NCBI GenBank assembly: GCA_012934845.2
Contig: WNNJ02001230.1
Span: 79,249 to 143,248 of the forward strand
DNA: 64,000 nucleotides
Direction: 5' to 3'
Source: Pomphorhynchus laevis
Lineage: Eukaryota; Acanthocephala; Palaeacanthocephala; Echinorhynchida; Pomphorhynchidae
In this document: positions 48,055-56,551 of the stretch, one piece after another
Layout: every line of letters begins with the position of its first letter
Position numbering within the stretch: position 1 is the first letter of the stretch
Program-made: the position numbers and the translations under genes
Notes under the pieces: generated by a model
Seen by the model: the letters and a program-made list of their open reading frames with translations, nothing else
Database searches by the model: none
Told to the model about the DNA's origin: nothing

Positions 48055-51000
48055 ATGTGGAATAATGTAAAAGGATCCCATGTTAGTCTCTTAAAAGATC
48101 TTTACGCTCTTCAAAGGGAGAAATTGTCTCAAGCTAAGGAAGAACTTGCATCTCGTGTTGCAATTGGTGAGAGCAATCTATGTGTGCAAAATTTTCAAGT
48201 AGTGAGGCGACGCATTCGAATCAGTAGGTCCCCACTAGATGTATCGCCTTCTCATGAATGTGGAGGGTTTTGGCAAGGTCTTACAGCATATAAGTGCCTA
48301 GCTGATTTGGGATCTGAAGTGTGTCAGATTGCTAGAGATGATATTATTACTCGCACTGGTGTGAATAAAAGTCATAGTATATTTTATTGTAATGTTCGGA
48401 GCTTGTTACAGAAAGTCGATGAGCTAAAGTTTAGGATTGAGTCTGTTAATCCAATTATAGTTGGTATTACAGAATCTTGGCTTAATTGTGATGTATCCGA
48501 TGCTGAGGTATCCATCCCAGGCTATTCTTTGTTCCGTAGTGATCGGATAGGAAGTAGGGGTGGTGGAGTAGCTCTCTTTATGAGAGACGAAGTTAAGGTG
48601 CGCGTTTTGAGTAAGTCGTATATTGATAGAGTTGAGAGTTTGTGGTGTCAGGTGAAGTTTGATAACAGCTCACCCATCATACTGGGTCTTGTGTATCGTG
48701 CTCCTAAGGCAATATCTAAGAAACTCATCGAAGATATAGAGTTGCATACGCGAGGAGATTGTGATACTGTGATAATTGGGGATCTGAATATGCCAGATGT
48801 TGAATGGACTTCGAATACGGTTCTTCCTACTTGTGATAGTGAATCTTGTGACCTTATGGAGTGTTTTGCTTATTGTGGTCTTGCTCAATTTGTTGATGTA
48901 CATACTCGCTTTTCAAGTTGTAGTTCTTCCCTTCTTGATCTTTGCCTATCGACAAACAGTCAATTAATCAGTAGTATCCAATATGATTCTCCTGTTGGTT
49001 TGTCTGATCACTGTGTAGTTAAAGTTTTGCTAAATATACAAATGAGGGTGTTTCATCATGCTCGGTACAAACGTCAGATTAATGTTTTTCGGGCGAACTA
49101 TGATGTTATTACATCAAAGCTGCATAGAGTAAGTTGGCCTGATCCGGCTGTTGTCGGAGTTGACGAGGCCTGGGATCATTTTCGCGTGACGCTTTATTCT
49201 CTAATGGTAAAATTCTCACCTTTGAAGTCTAAGACTAGTCGGAAAAGCGCTCGTTGGTTTGATACTGAGCTGGCTACTGCGATGAAGGCTCGTGACTTCA
49301 GTTTCAAATGCTTTAAGGGTGGGTTTTGTGAATATGGTGTTTATAAGCAGGCGAGAAATTTCTTCAATTCTTTAAAGCGACATAAGCGCTATTTATTTGA
49401 AAATGGTCTAGCTCATAGTTGTAGACATGATCCCAAAGCTCTCTTTCTATATGTGAATAGTAGTAGGAACGCTAATAAAACAATTGGCCAATATTTTAAT
49501 AGCGTTATTGAAGACGACCTTGCTGAGATGTTCTCAAGGCATTTTTACTTGTACAAAGAGACTACAAATGAGTATCCTGAACCTATCCAGAACAGTGAGA
49601 CGATAAGAGGTGCTAGTGTTTCATATCCTAGTTTAGACATAGCTAATTTGATAACTCCTGAGAAAGTTTTAGCTGAACTGCATCGTCTTAAAGAGACAAA
49701 CTCCAAAGGTGCTGATTTGTTACCTTCGATATATCTTCGTCGAATAGCAGACTCAATATATACACCACTTTGTAACATATTTCGACAATCTATTATTGAT
49801 ACGACTCTTCCAAAAGAGTGGAAACAATCGATCATTCACCCCATCTTCAAAAAGGGTGATATATCTTCAGTAGACAATTATAGACCAGTAAGTATTACTT
49901 GCTTATGTTGTAGAATGTTAGAGCGAATTATACATGGTTATATGGTCAAGTTTTATAGTGAGAATAATGTAATAGCTTCTGAGCAACATGGTTTCCGTAA
50001 GGATTATTCGACAGTTACTAATCTACTCGCAGCCCATCTTGATTGGTCAGCTAATAAAGCCGTATCAATTGCTACTGACATCATATTCTTCGATTTCTCT
50101 AAGGAATTTGACAGAGTAGACCATAGATTCCTCCTAAATAAACTAGAGAAAAGTGGCATTCCATTTTTGCTTGTTAGATGGATTGAATCGTTTTTAAGCA
50201 ATCGTAGTTATTGTGTGCATGTAGATAATTTTTACTCTTCTTCGCGGCCATGTAATATAGGGGTGCCTCAAGGTTCAGTATTGGGTCCATTGTTATTTAG
50301 TGTCTACATCAACGATATCCCGGAAGTTATTGATTCTCGGATGCTTTTATATGCAGACGATTTGAAAATCTGGCGGGCAATTTGTTCACCCAATGATATA
50401 GTTAAACTGCAACGGGATATCGATGAAGTCGAAAATTGGGCTCTGCTCAATAGGTTGATTGTAAATATATCAAAATGCAAACATTTACGTGTTCGTGGCG
50501 GAAATGCTCAATCTTTAGTTAATTATAGCTTTCAAAGCAGTGATATAGAACGAGTGAGCAAATATAAGGACTTGGGAGTGTGGATAAACAGTGATTTGAG
50601 TACCGTCACACATACTGTCCATGCTTGTTCAAATGCGTTGGGGATAATCGGTCAACTTCGACGCACTTTCATTGCACTCAATCAATTTGCCCTACGTCCG
50701 CTAATCTTTGCTCATGTGTTGTGCCGTCTTCTATATGCTGCGCCGTGTGTGTATCCCCAAAATTCAAAAGAACATATTAGTTCAGAGAGGGTACTTCATA
50801 GAGCTACCAAGCTAGCACCGCAACTGAAATTTTTGTCGTACCCTGATCGATTAAAAGCACTTAGACTTGAGACTGTCACGTGGACCCGCCGGTACATCGA
50901 TATGAGTATGGTCTGGCAAATTCTTAATGATTTGGATCATCCACTTCGAGATTATCTTCATTTGCGCTCATCCAATATCCTCCGAGGCCATGGTTTAACC

Positions 51001-51171
51001 CTGCGACGTGAAAGGATAAGAAAATCACGAGCTGTCCAATTTGATCGGCGAGTTGTATCTCTGTGGAATAGGCTTGGAGAGTCAACAGTGCGCAGTAGCA
51101 ATATCGACGAATTCAAAAGGAAATTACGGATGGAGGATGCCATGGGGAAAGCTGCTTTTCCGTATTTGTGA
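48055..51171 (+). CDS. CR1-like LINE polyprotein: ORF1 tail, endonuclease and RT (1038 codons)
   Basis: One uninterrupted frame from ATG 48055. Residues 10-55 (LYALQREKLSQAKEELASRV then GESNLCVQNFQVVRRR) match the end of the 60 kb element's ORF1, here in frame with the rest. The apurinic-type endonuclease follows (FYCNVRSLLQKVDEL, GITESWLN, RGGGVALFM, IIGDLNMPDVEW, GLSDHCVVK). RT then gives NYRPVSITCLCCRMLERI, ASEQHGFRKDYSTVTNLL, FFDFSKEFDRVDHRFL, GVPQGSVLGPLLFSVYINDI and the catalytic MLLYADDLKIWRA. The C-terminal block is RVLHRATKLAPQLKFLSYPD and SRAVQFDRRVVSLWNRL. Every catalytic motif seems present, so this ORF2-equivalent may be functional. It is 5' truncated within ORF1. The 3' UTR runs to about 51260 (TTAATAATAACG). 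Confidence 0.92.
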   Translation: MWNNVKGSHVSLLKDLYALQREKLSQAKEELASRVAIGESNLCVQNFQVVRRRIRISRSPLDVSPSHECGGFWQGLTAYKCLADLGSEVCQIARDDIITRTGVNKSHSIFYCNVRSLLQKVDELKFRIESVNPIIVGITESWLNCDVSDAEVSIPGYSLFRSDRIGSRGGGVALFMRDEVKVRVLSKSYIDRVESLWCQVKFDNSSPIILGLVYRAPKAISKKLIEDIELHTRGDCDTVIIGDLNMPDVEWTSNTVLPTCDSESCDLMECFAYCGLAQFVDVHTRFSSCSSSLLDLCLSTNSQLISSIQYDSPVGLSDHCVVKVLLNIQMRVFHHARYKRQINVFRANYDVITSKLHRVSWPDPAVVGVDEAWDHFRVTLYSLMVKFSPLKSKTSRKSARWFDTELATAMKARDFSFKCFKGGFCEYGVYKQARNFFNSLKRHKRYLFENGLAHSCRHDPKALFLYVNSSRNANKTIGQYFNSVIEDDLAEMFSRHFYLYKETTNEYPEPIQNSETIRGASVSYPSLDIANLITPEKVLAELHRLKETNSKGADLLPSIYLRRIADSIYTPLCNIFRQSIIDTTLPKEWKQSIIHPIFKKGDISSVDNYRPVSITCLCCRMLERIIHGYMVKFYSENNVIASEQHGFRKDYSTVTNLLAAHLDWSANKAVSIATDIIFFDFSKEFDRVDHRFLLNKLEKSGIPFLLVRWIESFLSNRSYCVHVDNFYSSSRPCNIGVPQGSVLGPLLFSVYINDIPEVIDSRMLLYADDLKIWRAICSPNDIVKLQRDIDEVENWALLNRLIVNISKCKHLRVRGGNAQSLVNYSFQSSDIERVSKYKDLGVWINSDLSTVTHTVHACSNALGIIGQLRRTFIALNQFALRPLIFAHVLCRLLYAAPCVYPQNSKEHISSERVLHRATKLAPQLKFLSYPDRLKALRLETVTWTRRYIDMSMVWQILNDLDHPLRDYLHLRSSNILRGHGLTLRRERIRKSRAVQFDRRVVSLWNRLGESTVRSSNIDEFKRKLRMEDAMGKAAFPYL

Positions 51172-51259
51172 TACTTTTATTATATTTTCTTTTTTTCTGC
51201 AGTGAACCAGCCAACTAAGCCATGCTTTTATGTGCTGTTGAAACATTAATAATAACGAT

Positions 51260-51400
51260 AGCTTATTATAATCTTTTGTTTCAACTGCATAGACACATGT
51301 ATCTGTCGTGTCATACTCAAAATGTTACCAATTCTACACAATAGTAATTATCGTCCTATAAGCTAACAAGTATAGTGTGTAGCTTTTGAACGATGATTAT
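51260..51400. other. Gap between CR1-like elements
   Basis: Short non-coding stretch without recognisable features. Confidence 0.4.
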
Positions 51401-52130
51401 CACATATATTGTTTGATAATTTACATCAAAATAATGTATTGTGTTGTATTCAGCGTGTCTTTACAAATTATCAATCCAGCTTATCAAACCTTCTGACTGT
51501 TCGAGAATTATGGACTGATACCGTTTCACATGGGTTTGCTGTGGACGTAATATTCCTTGATTTCACTATAGCATATTATCGCATACCTTATATATTGCTT
51601 ATATCCCTTTTTTTAAAATATGGTGTTTATGACCTAATATTTCGTCGGATACATCAATTTCCAATTGATTTTGCATTCTAGCTTCGTGCAAATAACTATT
51701 TTTTTGTCAGAACCATAAGCAAATGAGTTCCAGTGATCAGTTTTAGTACTTTTACGATTTATAATATATTTGAACGATCATCTTTGTCGTTTGAGTAATC
51801 TTTATGTAGCGTTTGATGATTTGAAAGTGTATGACATATAAATAAATATAGCCGTATATTTATACACCTTAATCCAGATGGTCCAACTTTGTTGTCTTAA
51901 TGTTAAATACTACGAAGTAAACCCCTATGCTACTAGAAAAACGTAATTTGTGATCAACATATAATATCAGAGTTAGTAAGCTTCAAATGGTAGATGTACA
52001 GCGTGATTTTGGAATCATAATTAACTCTAATTTGAAAACTAGTACTGAACTTTTGTTAGCTGACCAAGCCTTACATTGGATAAAAATTACATCTATTAAA
52101 ATAAGTGCACAAATGTTGTAGAATTTGTAC
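51400..52130 (+). mobile_element. Degraded CR1-like LINE RT fragment
   Basis: The frame at 51409-51681 reads SNLLTVRELWTDTVSHGFAV and VIFLDFTIAYYRIPY, a decayed version of VDIIFLDFSKAFDRVPH in the 60 kb element. Further on, near 51995-52070, VDVQRDFGIIINSNLKTST corresponds to the post-YADD DLG block. The segment between has lost the GVPQG and YADD motifs. It is old and broken many times. Confidence 0.65.
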
Positions 52131-52149
52131 AATTCTTTAGTTAGATCAC

Positions 52150-52280
52150 CCAAAATGCAGATATGTTCGGTCGAGGAATAGGAGCCGAAAATTGATAGCA
52201 TGGCAGTTCATCCTGATAACATCTAATTTTAATTCTTATGCACGGTATATTATTTATAAATCATTCCATAAAAAATGATT
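52150..52280 (+). repeat. Hairpin-bearing dispersed repeat copy
   Basis: GGTCGAGGAATAGGAGCCGA, TTGATAGCATGGCAGTTCAT, CCTGATAACATCTAATTTTA and ATATTATTTATAAATCA occur in the same order as in the copies at 430-620. The left arm of the hairpin is altered (GATATGTTCGG). Confidence 0.65.
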
Positions 52281-52566
52281 ATATTCAATCCTATTCTTGA
52301 CACAGCAGATAGTGTTCTGTTGTACCTAGAATGGAAACAATACCTGTGAGGATAATGTCGTGCCGCAACCAGAAGAATTTCATCTCACAGATACAATCAA
52401 GTAAAATTAAAACAAAATAAATATTTGCCTCCCTAGCTAGTACTTCGATTTAAAAACACAAAGATAAGATAAAAATACACATTAGTAATCTTTGTCTTAG
52501 AAAAGATTAAGACCACGGTTAGTTCGCCAGCCAAGGAGTACGTTCGCAACTCATCCAACTCAGAAG

Positions 52567-52905
52567 CTGTACTTTAAAAAGGATTTATTTTAACGTGGCA
52601 AATGCGTGCCAGGGCACGCTTACATGACCACAACAAAACAAAAATGTAAATCATGTGTTGAGGTGTGAACGAAGGAGGTGTTTGAATGTGATAAAGGAAG
52701 GAGCGCAGCGGACGTCGAGAGGGAGTTAATTCCAGGCAAGTGGGGTGGCGACAAGGAAGGATCGGAGACCGTAGTTGTTGGAGTATTTGGGAACGTGGAG
52801 TAAGAGGGTATGACGGGAACGCAGTGATAGCGAGGTGGGGCGACTGTCGTCTAAGAAAGGAAGGTTGACGAACAATGGGAAGCCGACAGCGATGAGACGA
52901 AAAGT
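52567..52905 (-). mobile_element. Family A LINE 3' fragment
   Basis: The minus strand ends with the terminal stem-loop GCGTGC-CAGG-GCACGC (52604-52619, plus-strand reading) and the tail TTAAAATAAATCC. It corresponds to the last 340 bases of copy 2 and breaks off where the next CR1-like fragment begins. Confidence 0.8.
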
Positions 52906-53200
52906 TATTACGTTACCGAGTACATAACGACTGCATATTTAAAGACCGAATACGGTCCTCGTAAGGAAGTTCTCTCAAAGGATGTACTAACTTTGTTGCC
53001 CTACATAGCACCTTCTCAAGTCTAGTAATCTCATCTCTGGTTCGAGTGTATGAACATTGAGAAGCATATAACAAATAGCTTAGTACAAAAGCGTTTGCAA
53101 GAACTCTAAAAAACGTGTACTCACATAGCTGAATGAATGGCGAAGGAAACCAACCATACGCATGGCCTTCGAACAAATATACTCAGTGTTTTGGCGAGTG
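52906..53200 (-). mobile_element. CR1-like LINE thumb fragment
   Basis: The minus-strand frame includes FFRVLANAFVLSYLLYASQC and EKVLCRATKLVHPLRELPYE, corresponding to FRALANAFVISHLTYASQCS and NVLRRATKLVNSVKALPYNE in the 46 kb copy. It is truncated at both ends. Confidence 0.75.
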
Positions 53201-53384
53201 AAAAAATAATTTTATTTATAACTTGATAAGCAAATGAAAAAAAATTTATTAATAAATTAATAAAATAATTTAATAAATTATTATAAAAACTGTATAAGAC
53301 TCATCATGTTCGCAAGAGGACATGAAAATATCCTCTTGAAGCTGGCAAGAATTCCAGAGATGAAGCTGGCAATAATAATACAAA

Positions 53385-54005
53385 TTTATTTAATGTGGCA
53401 AATGCGTACAAGCTGTACGATTACAAGTCCACAAACAAAAATGAGAAAGTCAAGCAGTTAAATTGTTAAAATGGGATCGGATTTGTCGTTTGAAGCACGA
53501 CAAGGAAGTTGATTGGCGAATATGAATGGCCAGATGGTTCCACGATAGAGGAGCAGCCACCAGGAAGGAGCGGAGTCCAAAGGAGGTAGAGTAGTTTGGG
53601 ACATGTAAAAGAAGGGAATTACAGGAACGCAAGGAACAGTAAAAAGTTACAAAGCGGAAAGCAACGATAAGAAGACGAATTTGAACACGACAATAAATTG
53701 TAGGCAAATCGAGAGAAGCAAGATGGTAGGATGTATGATCAAAACGACGAAGACGGAGGAGAATTCGGACAGCTGCGTTGACGATGCATTGTAGGGAAAG
53801 AAGAGTGGATTTAGGTGAGTTGGAAAATAGACTAAGACAATAATCGAGTCTAGAAAAAAGGAGAGATGATATGATAGTCATACAAGAAGGGAAATCGATC
53901 AATCTACGAACTTGACGGAGGTTGCGGAATATCAAGGAAGATGAGCGTACTTTATCTCTAACGAAAGGTTTAAGTGAAAGTCGGTTGGCAAGAATTCCAA
54001 GAATT
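53385..54005 (-). mobile_element. Family A LINE 3' fragment, open frame
   Basis: A 199-codon minus-strand frame (54049-53450) covers the thumb and C-terminal part: LSLKPFVRDKVRSSSLIFRN, RLIDFPSCMTIISSLLFSRL, CIVNAAVRILLRLRRFDHTS and SLLLHVPNYSTSFGLRSFLV. The 3' stem is GCGTAC-AAGCT-GTACGA (53404-53420), with a compensated pair change relative to other copies. AAGCTGGCAA and AGAATTCCAGAGAT are found on both flanks (about 53340-53375 and 53990-54035). Confidence 0.8.
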
Positions 54006-54059
54006 CCAGAGATTCCGTTATGAAGCTGGCAAAGAATTCCAGAAACCATAGTTGGTTGA

Positions 54060-54860
54060 GTGCGGAGGGACGTGTTGAAGTAGATAATTATTTTGTCGCA
54101 GAGCCAAGAAGGCAGATCACGAATGTTTTGATCGCTGTTTGTGAGCGGTCAAAACAGCCTTATGGCTATAACCTGTAAAAATAATAAAATATTATTGGGT
54201 TATTAAAAGCAAACTGAATCAACTTGTTGATGAATTCATTTCAGCTACGAGTAACTCATCCACGCGTAAAACTCATTCAAGAGTATTGTTTCATCATATT
54301 GTTTCATCAATATTTCATCATATTGTTTTCTAAGTGACATATCAACCGATTGAAATACTAAATTTACATATTCAAAGTCGATGTGTATGTTATGATTCCT
54401 AACAATGTTGTTGACTAACATTTTTATTCTTAGACTTTTATTATATGCGTCTCGATACGTCTATCAACAAAGCATACTTTTATAGGTATCTTAATATTAT
54501 CTGTGGAAAAATAACTATTTATTCCAAAATATTAAAGAAATTAAATGCTTGACAACAAATCTGGTTGATTTGTTGATACTTTCCTGATCGTGTAAATTAA
54601 AAAAGTTGTATTAAAATCTTAATTGTAAAATTGACATTAACTATTTTTCGTTTTATAAAATGTTTTGATTATATGCCTGATGATGTTAACAATGGCCACT
54701 TGGATATTGCTAGTTTATAAAAATGTTTTCTCGGTTGTATTTATTTAAGTATCAAACCAATTATATTGAACTATTTAATAATATTAAGTAATTTATAATA
54801 TAAAATTAATTAAATTATTTAAATTTTATAATAATGAAGTAATTTAAAATATTTTATGAA
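54060..54860. other. Repeat-poor gap with one SINE-like 3' fragment
   Basis: No gene. At about 54560-54640 the sequence GATACTTTCCTGATCGTGT, then TTAAAAAAGTTGT, matches the 3' half of the SINE-like repeat at 22.9-23.5 kb. The rest is AT-rich. Confidence 0.55.
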
Positions 54861-54864
54861 TTAA

Positions 54865-55030
54865 AAAAAGATTTATTTTTACGTGGCAAATGCGTGCCAG
54901 TGCACGCTTACATGACCACAACAAAACAAAAATGTAAATCATGTGTCGAGGTGTGAACGAAGGAGGTGTTTGAATGTGATAAAGGAGGGAGCGCGGCGGA
55001 CGTCGAGAGGGAGTTGATTCCAGGCGAATT
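54865..55030 (-). mobile_element. Family A LINE 3' fragment
   Basis: The minus-strand 3' end has the stem-loop GCGTGC-CAGT-GCACGC (54892-54907, plus-strand reading) and the usual AAAATAAAT tail. It breaks off near GGCGAATTCCAG. Confidence 0.8.
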
Positions 55031-55144
55031 CCAGACGAATTGAGTGATATATCTATATGGTAGAATGAAAGTAAGATATTTAAAGAGTTCCCTAGCTTTA
55101 AAGATTTTTCTTCTTTGCTAGAGACGCGGAATTGCAAATTAAAA

Positions 55145-55160
55145 ATTATTATTATTATTA
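55145..55160. repeat. (ATT)n tract at the 5' border of the two-ORF LINE
   Basis: About five ATT units lie immediately upstream of the first distinctive element sequence. A longer ATT tract (59588-59611) lies at the other border. Confidence 0.8.
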
Positions 55161-55255
55161 AAAACTAACGACTTGCAGACTAACGACTTGCAGACTTGGT
55201 TTCTGATAAACATACAATAAATAACAAACAACAATCAAAACAACGGACGAATTTG

Positions 55256-56545
55256 ATGCGCGACAAAACTGACGCCGAGTCATCTAGCGATTCGGATGAG
55301 GAGCTACAATTAGCCTTCAAAGACGGCCGATTGAAACCGGGGATTAATGTTGAAGTCAACGATCATACCGCGCTTAACCACAACGCCAGAATCACAATGA
55401 ATGAAAACAAATCGGTTGCGTGTGATCGAATTAATACTAAACGATGCTGTTGCTGTAATGGATCAAACGCTGTCTGTAAAAACTGTGCTTGTGCCCGAGC
55501 AGGTAGATCGTGCACTAACTGCTTTGTAGGGTCTAGATGTTCAAATCGATCGGAAAAACTGTCAGCATGCAGGAACGTCGAGAGTTCGATTGAAAGGCCA
55601 TCAACAAAAAGAGCTGATTCCAATAGTTATAACCACCTCTCTTCTAATCTCTGTTTTCAGGATACAACAGAATTTGTCACCTTAGATTTGGAATGCACAG
55701 AAGACAATTGTTCGTTGAGAACACTAGTTCGTTCGCCGCGCTCTATATCACGGAACTTTTTCTTGCAAGATTTTCTCTGCGGTGCTTGTTCAGCGAAGCG
55801 CCACAATTTATACGAAAACGCTCTTCGTTCCACAGAGGACTCAATTAACGCACTGAAAATGGAAATCAATGAACTTAGGGAAATCGTTAATAAGTTACCT
55901 AATCGGACGTCGGATGATAGGAATAGCAAAGGTGGCGAAACATTCTCTCGAACATTTGCGAGTGTTGTTCGACAACAGGTCGCCCGAACTGTTATGGCTA
56001 CTTGTGACGTATCGCGTAAGTCTCCAGCATCAGCGTTAGATATAATGCAGGTTTGTCACGAGCAGGCAAAAAGATCTGGCAACATTATAATAAGAGGGTT
56101 ACCTGTTAGTGAAACTGATCACAACATTGTGAGAGACATCCTGGCTGTTACTGGTCATTTAATTCCTCCTGATAAGAAAATACGAGTAAATCGCCTTCCA
56201 AGTAAACGAAAGGATATTCCATCATGGGCGGTTGTTTCGCTTGATGAGTTTTCGGTTAGTGAGATACTTTCGCAGTCTTTCCGATTAAAGTATGATGAAC
56301 GTTTTAAGAATATATTTTTGCACCCTGATAGATCCATCCCCGAACGAGAAGCGTACAGAAAATTGCGTGAACACCTAAAGGAACAAATTAGAGCCGATCC
56401 ATTCCATAGATACATAATCCGCGAATCAAAGGTTGTGAGACTTGAACATAGGGAACGACCTCCTGTCAAACAGAACGATGAGCTTAACCAAGTATTTACC
56501 CAGAGCCAAGATCTCTCCAAAACAACCCCAGACCAAACCATATGA
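55256..56545 (+). CDS. LINE ORF1 protein with Cys-rich motif, coiled coil and RRM-like domain (429 codons)
   Basis: This is an RNA-binding ORF1 product that would coat the element's RNA. The start is the ATG at 55256 (reading LMRDKTDAESSSDSDEE after it); the frame is open further upstream but without ATG. An acidic Ser-rich N-terminus is followed near residues 60-105 by a dense Cys cluster (KRCCCCNGSNAVCKNCACAR, then GRSCTNC, GSRCSN), of a CXC/zinc-binding appearance seen in other invertebrate LINE ORF1 proteins. A heptad-like coiled coil follows (TEDSINALKMEINELREIVN). The C-terminal half resembles an RRM plus C-terminal domain (SGNIIIRGLPVSETDHNIVR, KKIRVNRLPSKRKDIPSWAV, REAYRKLREHLKEQI). 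It stops 6 bases before the ORF2 ATG. The domain names are inferred. Confidence 0.8.
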   Translation: MRDKTDAESSSDSDEELQLAFKDGRLKPGINVEVNDHTALNHNARITMNENKSVACDRINTKRCCCCNGSNAVCKNCACARAGRSCTNCFVGSRCSNRSEKLSACRNVESSIERPSTKRADSNSYNHLSSNLCFQDTTEFVTLDLECTEDNCSLRTLVRSPRSISRNFFLQDFLCGACSAKRHNLYENALRSTEDSINALKMEINELREIVNKLPNRTSDDRNSKGGETFSRTFASVVRQQVARTVMATCDVSRKSPASALDIMQVCHEQAKRSGNIIIRGLPVSETDHNIVRDILAVTGHLIPPDKKIRVNRLPSKRKDIPSWAVVSLDEFSVSEILSQSFRLKYDERFKNIFLHPDRSIPEREAYRKLREHLKEQIRADPFHRYIIRESKVVRLEHRERPPVKQNDELNQVFTQSQDLSKTTPDQTI

Positions 56546-56551
56546 CTGCCA

